Of a stretch of 44,387 bases of DNA, positions 24,238-31,333 are shown one piece after another. The notes under the pieces were generated by a model. That model did no database searches and was not told the origin of the DNA. It saw only the letters and a list, made by a program, of their open reading frames with translations. Position 1 is the first letter of the stretch, and the number at the start of each line of letters is the position of its first letter. The position numbers were made by a program, and so were the translations under genes. This stretch comes from Thermoanaerobaculia bacterium. Lineage in GTDB: Bacteria; Acidobacteriota; Thermoanaerobaculia; Multivoradales; JAIOJS01. The stretch covers positions 1 through 44,387 of the forward strand of contig JAUIDB010000032.1 of NCBI GenBank assembly GCA_030429235.1. Reading direction: 5' to 3'.

Positions 24238-24915
24238 CTAGCGGTCCTCTCCCAGAGCCTCGAAGTAGGCGCGATACAACCGTCGGTGGTATCGCAGTCC
24301 CGAGTACAGGAGACCCGCGGCCTTCGGAATGTGTTGGTGGTCGAGGAGGAGATTCACCTGGAACAGAAAGGCTTGATTGCCGTCGTTGGTTGCGGCATCC
24401 GCCGCCACCAGCGCGATGAAGATCTGTCGTCGTTCTCGCGGTGGAAGCCCCAGTAGTGGAGCCAACGGAGCGTAGGGAGGCTGGCCAATCGACTTGGCCA
24501 GGTACACGACGAGGGGAGGTACGTCGGAACGGGCCCGACGACGGACATCCTCGACACTGGCCACCCGCTCGAGGTTGCAGTCGTACGGCTGCACCACCTC
24601 GACCAGTTGGGTGGCCAGCGCCTCGTCCTCGGTGACCAGGAGTCCCGGGGGCAGACTCTCCCCCGGGGGCAGCATCAGCTCCTCGACCTCGACCGTCGCC
24701 GACGGCAACTCGAGACCAGCGTGGCCACTCGAGTCCGACGGAACCGCGGCCGAGAGCCCGACGCCACGACTCGCTGCGAGAATCTTCTTCTTGTCGATGA
24801 CGATCTTCCCTTTGCACGCCGGGCAGCGATACGCCACCGGGTGGTCGGGGACCTTGGCGGCTGGGATCTTCGTGACGCGGCTGCAGTGAGTGCAGGTGAC
24901 CTCGAGGATCGCCAT
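24238..24915 (-). CDS. zinc-ribbon protein paired with PilT-type ATPase
   Basis: A 225-aa protein of unknown role. An N-terminal zinc ribbon uses C8, C11, C31 and C34 (CTHC and CPAC). A linker of about 60 residues leads to a domain of about 140 residues that looks alpha/beta (GLLVTEDEALATQLVEVVQPYDCNLERVASVEDVRRRAR, VPPLVVYL), reminiscent of a receiver fold without a clear phosphorylation site. A conserved-looking tail reads HQHIPKAAGLLYSGLRYHRRLYRAYFEAL. It begins two bases after the PilT-like gene, so the two are surely co-translated. The likely job is as a partner or regulator of the pilus ATPase (inference from context). Confidence 0.75.
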   Translation of the reverse strand: MAILEVTCTHCSRVTKIPAAKVPDHPVAYRCPACKGKIVIDKKKILAASRGVGLSAAVPSDSSGHAGLELPSATVEVEELMLPPGESLPPGLLVTEDEALATQLVEVVQPYDCNLERVASVEDVRRRARSDVPPLVVYLAKSIGQPPYAPLAPLLGLPPRERRQIFIALVAADAATNDGNQAFLFQVNLLLDHQHIPKAAGLLYSGLRYHRRLYRAYFEALGEDR

Positions 24916-24917
24916 GC

Positions 24918-26039
24918 TCAGCCCTCCCCCTGTTGCAGCGAAGGATCGATCACATCGGCGATGTTGAGGCGCAGGTTGGTCTCGTTGGTGGCGTTGAGCA
25001 GACCGTCCTCGACGCTGATCAAGTCGGCTCGGATGAGCTTCTCCAACTCGGCGTCGAAGGTCTGCATCCCGTCCATCTCGCCAGTCGCCATCGCATCGTG
25101 CAGGCTCCGCCCCTCCGACTCACCCTTCAGGATGTAGTCGCGGGTCCGCTGGGTCGAGGCCAGGATCTCGAGCGCTGCGACGCGTCCCCCACCCTTCTTG
25201 GGGATCAGCCGCTGCGACATGATGTAGCGAAACGAGGCCGAGAACCGTCGGCGGATGAACTGCTCCTGTGCCTTGGGAAACACTCCGAGAATCCGCTCGA
25301 CCGTCTTGGCGGCATCGACGGTGTGCAGCGTCGACAACACCAGGTGCCCCGTCTCGGCGGCTTCGAGTGCGGTCTCGATCGTCTCGACATCCCGCATCTC
25401 ACCGATCAGGATCACCTTGGGAGCTTGGCGCAGCGCCGCCCGTAGCGCCAGACTGAACGTCTTGGTGTCGCTCCCCACCTCGCGTTGGTTGACCGTCGAC
25501 TTCACATGGGGATGCAGGTACTCGATCGGATCCTCGATCGTGATGATGTGGTAGTGCTTGTCGTGGTTGATCTTGTTGATGATGGCCGCCAGGGTCGTCG
25601 ACTTCCCCGAGCCGGTGGGACCCGTCACCAGTACGATCCCGTTCTTCAGCTCGGCCACGTTGTTGACTACTGTGGGTAGGCCGAGTTCCTCCACGGTCGG
25701 CACTCCGTCGGGAATGACGCGCAGTACGATCGAGTAGGTGCCGCGCTGCTGGAAGATGTTGACGCGGAACCGAGTCCGGCCCGGGATGGCGTAGGAAACG
25801 TCGGTCGACCCGGTCTCCACCAAAGCACGGATCTTCTCGGCATCTCCCTGCAGGATGTGCATGGCCACGGTTTCGGTCTGGAACGAGCTGAGCTTTCCGA
25901 GACCAAAGGCGCTGACCTCGACCAGCTTGCCGTCGACCTCTACCTGCGGCGGTCGGCCGACCGAGAAGTTGAGATCGGAGATGCGGTCCGACGTTGCGAG
26001 GGCCGCCTCGAGCCACGCATCCAAGGTGAAGTTCTTCAT
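24918..26039 (-). CDS. PilT/PilU-type twitching motility ATPase
   Basis: A 373-aa hexameric ATPase of the secretion/pilus superfamily that powers retraction of type IV pili at the inner membrane. It has the N-terminal PAS-like domain (about 1-105), Walker A GPTGSGKST (140-148), the Asp box IEDPIEYLH, the Walker B region VILIGEMRD and the His box STLHTVDA. The AIRNLIRE signature of classic PilT is not seen in the C-terminal part (YILKGESEGRSLHDAMATGEMDGMQTFD), which is closer to PilU-like or PilT2 paralogues. No pilin or assembly gene is in the window. A TGC-TAGCCT extended -10 sits at 26053-26058, 13 bases upstream of the ATG. Confidence 0.93.
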   Translation of the reverse strand: MKNFTLDAWLEAALATSDRISDLNFSVGRPPQVEVDGKLVEVSAFGLGKLSSFQTETVAMHILQGDAEKIRALVETGSTDVSYAIPGRTRFRVNIFQQRGTYSIVLRVIPDGVPTVEELGLPTVVNNVAELKNGIVLVTGPTGSGKSTTLAAIINKINHDKHYHIITIEDPIEYLHPHVKSTVNQREVGSDTKTFSLALRAALRQAPKVILIGEMRDVETIETALEAAETGHLVLSTLHTVDAAKTVERILGVFPKAQEQFIRRRFSASFRYIMSQRLIPKKGGGRVAALEILASTQRTRDYILKGESEGRSLHDAMATGEMDGMQTFDAELEKLIRADLISVEDGLLNATNETNLRLNIADVIDPSLQQGEG

Positions 26040-26052
26040 GGGGGGTCTGGCG

Positions 26053-26058
26053 AGGCTA
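26053..26058 (-). promoter_or_regulatory. extended -10 of the pilT-zinc ribbon unit
   Basis: On the minus strand TGC-TAGCCT lies 13 bases before the ATG at 26039, giving a leader of about six bases. No Shine-Dalgarno is visible. It matches the TGC-TANNNT form seen in several other promoters here. Confidence 0.35.
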
Positions 26059-26264
26059 GCACAGGCTTCGCGAGGCTCGGGAATCCCGTCTTGCCCGGCA
26101 CCGAGGCGTCTCGTCGATCGTTAGGCGGCGCAGCCTGGTTACGCTGGCAGCGCGTCTTGGCCCCGTTCTTCCTATCGTCCCGCGCCGGTTCTCCGGGGCT
26201 TCTGGGCCCATCCTCGTGGCGACGTTCTGCTCGTCCTCGGGATCCTGAACGAGATCACTTCCCG

Positions 26265-26333
26265 GGGGCGATTCGCTACTTCGAGCGCGCGGTAGCCCTC
26301 TACCCACGCTCCCCGAATGCCCACGACAGCCCG
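26265..26333 (+). pseudogene. possible TPR repeat relic
   Basis: One frame reads GAIRYFERAVALYPRSPNAH, which closely fits the second helix of a TPR repeat followed by the usual SPNAxDS turn. The sequence before and after it does not continue the repeat and no start or ribosome site is near. It may be what is left of a decayed TPR gene. A chance match is possible. Confidence 0.25.
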
Positions 26334-26479
26334 CCGCCTGGCGGACTCCCACAGGTCTCGCCGTCGACCGGGCCGAACCCCTGCCACCACTCGGTCCCAG
26401 TCGGGGCCACGGCGCTGGCGTTGACTCCCCTCGGTGTCCTCTGCCGCGAGGTCGGGGTTTCTCAGCCCGACCTGAACCT

Positions 26480-26815
26480 CTAGGGAGGCGGCGGACCAGG
26501 AGCGAGGACCGCAAGCACCAGCAGCCGTTCCTCGCTGTCGTTTCGGATTCCGTGGGGGACGCCCTCCGGGGCGACGAGCATCTCCCCGGCCCGCATGGCG
26601 AGTTCGCGCCCTTCGAGGAGAAAGAGACCCGACCCCTCCAACACGTGGTAGAGCTTGTCCATCCCGCGGTGGGCATGGAGCCGATGTTCCTGTCCTGGTT
26701 CGAAACAGTTCAACCCCACCAGGAAGCGTTGCGAGTGGAAGAGTCCGACCTTACCCATCTTCTCGGGTCGATAGACGGCGTGCTCCTCAGGGCGGATGAG
26801 ACAGGGATGTTCCAT
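26480..26815 (-). CDS. single-domain cupin protein
   Basis: A 111-aa small beta-barrel protein. The first cupin motif reads GQEHRLHAHRGMDKLYHVLEGSG (about 41-63), with metal ligands at the two histidines and a downstream tyrosine/histidine pair. The second motif is APEGVPHGIRNDSEE (about 82-96). Such proteins bind a divalent metal and act as small-molecule isomerases, dioxygenases or sensors; which one cannot be told here. Start set by the -10 TAGGAT six bases upstream. It appears to be transcribed alone. Confidence 0.85.
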   Translation of the reverse strand: MEHPCLIRPEEHAVYRPEKMGKVGLFHSQRFLVGLNCFEPGQEHRLHAHRGMDKLYHVLEGSGLFLLEGRELAMRAGEMLVAPEGVPHGIRNDSEERLLVLAVLAPGPPPP

Positions 26816-26821
26816 CGCTGA

Positions 26822-26827
26822 ATCCTA
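26822..26827 (-). promoter_or_regulatory. -10 of the cupin gene, leaderless layout
   Basis: On the minus strand TAGGAT is followed by TCAGCG (six bases) and the ATG at 26815, with no Shine-Dalgarno. Confidence 0.45.
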
Positions 26828-26866
26828 GCTCCTGACTGGTTCTCGCTGGATCCGACCGGCTCGGCG

Positions 26867-27403
26867 CTACCAATCGAGGCGAAACCGTGCCTCGCCACCC
26901 GTCAACTCGAAATCGCCGCGGATCGCCCGGTGTCCGTACTCGAGCCCGCAGCCGAGGTAGAACCCGAGAGCGACCTGAAGGTCTTCGGTGGCCAGAGTTG
27001 GTTTCCCCGTGAGGACGATGGCGCAAGAGTTGCCGCCTTCTCCGATCTCGATCTGCGACCGACCCACGCTGTAGAGCATGTGGTGCAGACTCGAGATGCG
27101 GCCGAGGAACGCGGTGTAGGTTTCGGTGGTGCGAAAGGCACGGTAGGTGGTACTGAGCGCCTGGTGGGCCGAGAACCGTCCGACCTCCTGAAGTCCCGCC
27201 TCTTCTCCGTCGAAGTAGCGCTCCACGATGACTCGAAGCACCTCGACATAGGTCGCGTACGGATACCAGCTCGAATCGAGGATCCGGTCTAGATCCTCAC
27301 TGCGAACCGTTTGACTGATGGCCTCCCTGGCCTCCGGTCCGAACCGCTCTTCCACGAAATCGAGCTTCGACCGGATAGAGCTTCCCTTGACGTTGTAGTC
27401 CAT
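26867..27403 (-). CDS. unknown cytosolic protein (178 aa), DUF2378-like in style
   Basis: No confident family. The protein reads as a helical N-terminal half (VKGSSIRSKLDFVEERFGPEAREAIS, LDSSWYPYATYVEVLRVIVERYFDG) and a beta-rich C-terminal half ending in GYFLGC-like and GHRAIRGDFELTGGEARFRLDW segments. The arrangement recalls the DUF2378/heme-NO-binding-like family found in Myxococcota and other soil bacteria, a weak resemblance by eye only. The start is moved to the ATG at 27403 because GGAGGAACC directly precedes it; an in-frame ATG at 27511 has no ribosome site. Upstream lies an inverted repeat (27464-27479). Confidence 0.7.
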   Translation of the reverse strand: MDYNVKGSSIRSKLDFVEERFGPEAREAISQTVRSEDLDRILDSSWYPYATYVEVLRVIVERYFDGEEAGLQEVGRFSAHQALSTTYRAFRTTETYTAFLGRISSLHHMLYSVGRSQIEIGEGGNSCAIVLTGKPTLATEDLQVALGFYLGCGLEYGHRAIRGDFELTGGEARFRLDW

Positions 27404-27463
27404 GGTTCCTCCAACACACTCGAGAACGAGGAGAGTTTCGAAGTGAACCCTCGCTCGCTGATT

Positions 27464-27479
27464 CAATGATGCTTCATTG
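27464..27479. promoter_or_regulatory. inverted repeat CAATGA-N4-TCATTG, operator candidate
   Basis: Perfect 6-bp arms around four bases, in an AT-richer island 60 bases upstream of the 27403 start. The minus strand has TACAAT (27476-27481), a good -10, overlapping one arm, so a protein bound here would block transcription. The regulator is unknown. Confidence 0.35.
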
Positions 27480-27580
27480 TAGGCCCGCAACGGCGAAAAC
27501 GAGGTCACCATCGTTGGAATTCAGGTCCGAGTTTCCTCTGGCTGATTCCTGACCATAAATTCGCCCGTTTGGAACGACGA

Positions 27581-27610
27581 AGGGCTGCGAGGGAAACCCC
27601 TCGCAGCCCT
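27581..27610 (-). terminator. strong hairpin after the CARDB gene
   Basis: A perfect 13-bp stem, AGGGCTGCGAGGG with CCCTCGCAGCCCT, around the loop AAAC, 23 bases past the stop of the CARDB gene read on the minus strand. The following bases are only moderately U-rich (TCGTCGTTCC), so termination may be partial. Confidence 0.65.
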
Positions 27611-27632
27611 CCCTGCATCCGATCGTCGGGGC

Positions 27633-28469
27633 CTACTGGTAGGTGACCACCTTCTTGGGGCGGTGGTTCGCGTTGTTGGCATCACTGTAGTTGTTCGGCG
27701 AATAGCCGAGGCTCAGGCAGGCCTTGCCCTTCTTGGGCGTCTTGGCCTGTGGGAAGCTCGCGGTGTGCGACTGGTTTCGGCCTACGCTGGGAACGGCCTG
27801 CCAGTTCCTCGAACCACCGACCTGCGAGCCGTAACCCCCGCAGTAGGTGTTGTTGTACCTCATGAGCTTGACCTTGAAGGCGTCGCAACTGGCCGTTCCC
27901 TGGTTGGTGAATCGGACCTGGTAGGTGTACGAGGTACCGCCGGGAACCGAGCTTCCCGAGGGCTGGAGGAAGGTGGCTTCGATATCGCAGCCCTGGTTCG
28001 TGGGCGGAGGGGTGGTGGGCGGCGGGGTGTAGCAGTTCCCGGAGACGTTGGCCGTCGCCAGCCGGCTGTTGTTGTTCTCGTTGGACTCCGGCGTCTCCTG
28101 CGTGGAGTCGACCAGTCCCTGAATGGTCGCCGTGCCGGCTACCTTGAACTCTACGTCGCTGATGGTGAAGCTGGTCTGCGCCCCCGGCTGCATCGGGCTG
28201 ATGAACAGGTTCTTGGTCACGCGGTTCAGATTGGGAGTACCAGAGGGATAGGTGATCAGGGCGATGTCCAAAGTCGCATTGCCGGTGAAGGTGTCGCCGA
28301 AGTTCCTCACGGTCATCGAGACCGTGTTGCAGGTTCCGACCTTGGCCTGTCCCTGGACGCTCATGGCCGTGATCTGTAGGTCGGCGGCCGCGAAGCTGGT
28401 GGTCGGAACGAGACCGAGACCGGCGACGAGCGCGACGATCAGGGCGGGGGTTCGTGGGATTCGAGTCAT
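27633..28469 (-). CDS. secreted CARDB-domain protein
   Basis: A 278-aa exported protein. Signal peptide at about 1-28 (ALIVALVAGLGLVPTTSFAAA). A CARDB-type Ig-like domain at about 29-145 (DLQITAMSVQGQAKVGTCNTVSMTVRNFGD ... ESNENNN). A proline/threonine linker (TPPPTTPPPTN), then a second beta-sandwich with paired cysteines ending TYQ. CARDB folds act as adhesion or spacing modules at the surface (family knowledge). Ribosome site GGAG at proper spacing. It is downstream of the winged-helix/TPR regulator on the same strand with 156 bases between, so it may be a target of that regulator. Confidence 0.82.
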   Translation of the reverse strand: MTRIPRTPALIVALVAGLGLVPTTSFAAADLQITAMSVQGQAKVGTCNTVSMTVRNFGDTFTGNATLDIALITYPSGTPNLNRVTKNLFISPMQPGAQTSFTISDVEFKVAGTATIQGLVDSTQETPESNENNNSRLATANVSGNCYTPPPTTPPPTNQGCDIEATFLQPSGSSVPGGTSYTYQVRFTNQGTASCDAFKVKLMRYNNTYCGGYGSQVGGSRNWQAVPSVGRNQSHTASFPQAKTPKKGKACLSLGYSPNNYSDANNANHRPKKVVTYQ

Positions 28470-28625
28470 GGGGTTCTCCTCAGTTGGTGCTCGGGCGGTG
28501 CGCCGTCACTGAGGGCAGCCTAGAGTTCCGGCTCCAGAAGGTCTTGAGGGGCACTTCCGGCCTACCTGAGCGAATCCCTAGGGACTTCCTAGGCGCACCC
28601 TCGGCGTATTCGAAGCCGGACCCAG

Positions 28626-30680
28626 CTAGCTCGGAAGATCGGGATCCAAGCCGAAACGACGCGCGAAGGCCACGTGCCGCTCGACGGCCCGATTCCAGAC
28701 CTCGACGAAGCGGGGATGGTCGCGGACGGCTCGCAGAAGGGGATCCTGGGCCATGTAGCGCGGACTGAAGTACCCCTGGTTCAGAGATTCTTCCAGCCGC
28801 TTCAACGCTTTGTCGTACTCGTGGCACAGGACATAGAGCTGCGCTTCCTTGTAGGACATTTCACCGTCGGTCGCTTCCAACTGGTCCCGTTGTCGCACGA
28901 TCTGATCGACGATCAGCGTCGCCCCCTCCAGGTCTTGATCGAGGATCGCCAGGAGCGCCTGTGCGTAGCGGGCGAAGATGGCCGCAGGATTGGTCCGAAA
29001 GGCCGGCTCCAGGACCTCGCGAGCGCGCTCGGGGCGGTCGAGCAAGAACTCGGCAAGCCCCCGATAGTAGAGGTGCATGGCAGCATCCGAGGGGGGCAGG
29101 GTGGCAAGGAAGTCCTCGTACTCACCCAGGTACAACAGCGTGTTCGGTGACTCGCCCGACGCCCCTCGCGCGTAGTAGAGCGGGTCGAAGGCGAGCAAGG
29201 TCTGCATGGTGGCCTTGGCTTCGTTCAGGAACCCCGAGTACCGCAGGGAGTAGATGCGAGAGCCGAGAACATCCGCCTCTTCGCTGTGGTCCGGCACGTA
29301 CTCGAGCGACCGCTCGTAGGCCAGCTCCACGTTGCCCGTCTCGATCAGGATCACGCTCTCTACCAGCCAGGGCGCGATGTAGGTCGGTGCGAGGTCGACG
29401 GCCCGTTCGATCGCCTGTCGAGCCTGGTCGTAGTTCTCCGCCGAGGCGCCACAGGCCCACACCTGGTTCGCGTGGGCGATCGCCAGGAGCGTCCAGGCCG
29501 GCGGATACTCCGGATCGATCTCCAGCGATCTCTCTACGAGTTCGATGACTCCCGAGGAGTCGCAGAAGCCACCATCAAAAACGGCCTGGTGGGCCAGCAG
29601 GAAGAGACGATAGGCCGCATAGCTCCGAGGCCGACTGGGATCCTCGGCCGGCGGGAGCAGCGCGCTCCCCAGGATGTCGAGCACGCGGTCGACGACGGCG
29701 TCGCGCAGGGCGAGGAACTCCTCGAGATCCTGGCTCGAAGCCGGGGTTCGGAGGGTCAATGGTCCGAGCGGCGTGGTCAGCGCTCGTCCTCCTTCGAAGT
29801 CCACCAGTTCGAGCTCGATGCGCAACGTATCGGGTCGATCACCCCGCTCGAGGACACCGATCAGTAGCTGTTCGGCTCCGGCCTCCTCGACGTAGGTCGC
29901 CAGGCTCTCCATCGAACGGGACTCCCCGTCTCCGTAGGTCGGGGCACGCACCACCAGACCCGGTGTCTCACGGAGCCGTTGGTAGAGAAGATCGGTCAAC
30001 GAGAAGGCCACGAGTTGGAGATCGGGAGCGTGCTCGCTGGCCAGGATCGGTGACAACGCTAGACGGACATGGGCGGATCGGCCGGACTCTCCCTCCGGTT
30101 CCAGCGGATCCGGTGCGGCGGCTCGAGTGTGAACCTCGCGCGCCTGCGACCCGGGGTCTGGTCGATCCTTCGGCCGGAGGGCAAAGGATGACACCCCGAC
30201 GACCAGAAGGAGTCCGAGCAACCAGGGCAGGGCCCGCCGTCGGTCATCTCGCCCGGCCAGCAGCGGAGTCTGGCCCTCGGCCGCGGCCGATCGTTCGGAC
30301 GGCCCGGAGACAGCGGGTGCGGGCCCGTTGACCGAGGACTCGAACGCCGGTAGGGCCGCCGATTCTGAGGGGTTCTCCAACTCTCCGATGAACTGGTATC
30401 CACGACCGTGCACCGTTCTCAGGTACTGCGGCCGCTTCGAATCGTCGCCCAAGGCCCGACGCACCTCGTAGATCGCTCGGCTGATGGCCGAGTCTCCGAC
30501 GAACCTTCCCTGCCACACGGTCTCGATCAACTCGTCCTTCCCTACGACCCGATCACGATGCTGAACGAGGTAGACCAACAGCTCGGTCAACCGAGGCTCG
30601 AGCTTGATCTCGGTGTCGTCGAGGCGGAGAGAGAGCTTCTCCGGCGACAGGGTGAATCCATCGAAGAGCAGGTCTGACAT
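28626..30680 (-). CDS. CadC-like winged-helix regulator with membrane segment and TPRs
   Basis: A 684-aa one-component transmembrane regulator. The OmpR-type winged helix is at about 1-100 (LEPRLTELLVYLVQHRDRVVGKDELIETVW ... YLRTVHGRGYQFIGE). A disordered linker follows, then one membrane segment (about 151-168), then an extracytoplasmic part. That part has a TolB-N-like alpha/beta domain (about 205-320; VRLALSPILASEHAPDLQLVAFSLTDLLYQRLRETPGLVV) and TPR-like helices to the end. It would bind DNA while tethered in the membrane and sense something in the periplasm. It sits between a CARDB gene and a divergent CARDB/beta-barrel operon, its likely targets. A -10 TAAGAT is at 30696-30701. Confidence 0.9.
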   Translation of the reverse strand: MSDLLFDGFTLSPEKLSLRLDDTEIKLEPRLTELLVYLVQHRDRVVGKDELIETVWQGRFVGDSAISRAIYEVRRALGDDSKRPQYLRTVHGRGYQFIGELENPSESAALPAFESSVNGPAPAVSGPSERSAAAEGQTPLLAGRDDRRRALPWLLGLLLVVGVSSFALRPKDRPDPGSQAREVHTRAAAPDPLEPEGESGRSAHVRLALSPILASEHAPDLQLVAFSLTDLLYQRLRETPGLVVRAPTYGDGESRSMESLATYVEEAGAEQLLIGVLERGDRPDTLRIELELVDFEGGRALTTPLGPLTLRTPASSQDLEEFLALRDAVVDRVLDILGSALLPPAEDPSRPRSYAAYRLFLLAHQAVFDGGFCDSSGVIELVERSLEIDPEYPPAWTLLAIAHANQVWACGASAENYDQARQAIERAVDLAPTYIAPWLVESVILIETGNVELAYERSLEYVPDHSEEADVLGSRIYSLRYSGFLNEAKATMQTLLAFDPLYYARGASGESPNTLLYLGEYEDFLATLPPSDAAMHLYYRGLAEFLLDRPERAREVLEPAFRTNPAAIFARYAQALLAILDQDLEGATLIVDQIVRQRDQLEATDGEMSYKEAQLYVLCHEYDKALKRLEESLNQGYFSPRYMAQDPLLRAVRDHPRFVEVWNRAVERHVAFARRFGLDPDLPS

Positions 30681-30695
30681 GGGCGACTGAAAACC

Positions 30696-30701
30696 ATCTT
30701 A
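30696..30701 (-). promoter_or_regulatory. -10 of the winged-helix/TPR regulator gene
   Basis: On the minus strand TAAGAT lies 15 bases before the ATG at 30680, so a short leader is expected. No good -35 at 16-18 bases upstream. Confidence 0.35.
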
Positions 30702-30749
30702 CGCGATTCCAGACCACCTCAGGAGCAAGAACACCTCCTCCGTCTCGAT

Positions 30750-30786
30750 CCGGACAAACCCCTCAGAACTCCGGAGGACTCCCGGA
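30750..30786 (+). repeat. helically phased CCGGA direct repeats upstream of the envelope operon
   Basis: CCGGA occurs at 30750, 30771 and 30782, spacings of 21 and 11 bases, i.e. on the same face of the helix. OmpR-type winged helices bind direct repeats about 10-11 bases apart (established), so this is a candidate site for the adjacent regulator. The words are short and chance is not excluded. Confidence 0.3.
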
Positions 30787-30850
30787 AGGGAGCCTCAAGA
30801 CGAACCAACCGTTGGATGACGACACTGACGGCACCGAAGGAGGACTTTCC

Positions 30851-31333
30851 ATGATCGCCATCGTCGCTCTGAGCACCTTGCTCTTCGTAGTAGCCCCAAG
30901 TGACCACCAGCCGCCGGCCGACCTCCTCATCGAGTGGGTCACAGAGAGCCGTCACCCCTCGCCCCCGATCGAGGGCGAGAGTGGCACCAGTGTCGACGTG
31001 GGGTACCGCGTCCGCAACATCGGAGGCAGTGACGCCTACGCCGTTCTGATTCGCAGCCACTCCGCTCTCGGTCCCCTCGGCCAACCGATCCGGCTGCATC
31101 CCGGACCCAAGGCGGGTCGCGGCATCGAGCGCACCCTCCGAGTTCCGCTCGCTCGCGGCATGCGCGAGCTCTGCGTCGAGGGTCGCCTGCAAACCCTCGG
31201 CACCGATCCCCACGAAGACCCCAGCCCCAACAACAACCGAGCCTGTCGGCCGATCCGAATCGTCGACCGCCACGCTCACCAGGAGAACGGTCTGGGCTGG
31301 ACGGCCCGACAGTCGAGAGGAGTCGAACCATGA
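30851..31333 (+). CDS. small secreted CARDB-like protein
   Basis: A 160-aa exported protein with a short signal peptide (MIAIVALSTLLFVVAPSDH). One Ig-like CARDB domain follows, with the typical features ADLLIEWV, DVGYRVRNIGGSDAYAVLI and a C-terminal EDPSPNNNRAC. The ATG at 30851 is chosen over an in-frame start at 30812 because AAGGAGG precedes it and it begins the hydrophobic segment. It is the first gene of a three-gene operon; its stop overlaps the next ATG (ATGA at 31330). It resembles the other CARDB protein (27633-28469) across the regulator. Role probably structural at the cell surface. Confidence 0.75.
   Translation: MIAIVALSTLLFVVAPSDHQPPADLLIEWVTESRHPSPPIEGESGTSVDVGYRVRNIGGSDAYAVLIRSHSALGPLGQPIRLHPGPKAGRGIERTLRVPLARGMRELCVEGRLQTLGTDPHEDPSPNNNRACRPIRIVDRHAHQENGLGWTARQSRGVEP

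Larger units (their letters stand above)
26040..26479. other. 440-base gap without an intact gene
   Basis: Apart from the pilT promoter at its left end, no reading frame here has a credible start and family match. Long frames exist on both strands but look like GC-rich chance frames. The only protein-like stretch is a TPR-like fragment at about 26265-26333, listed separately. Confidence 0.5.

Noticed and set aside
25857-26483. 208-aa frame spanning the pilT promoter and the gap
   Set aside because: It overlaps the start of the PilT gene on the opposite strand; only a 20-residue TPR-like patch is protein-like.
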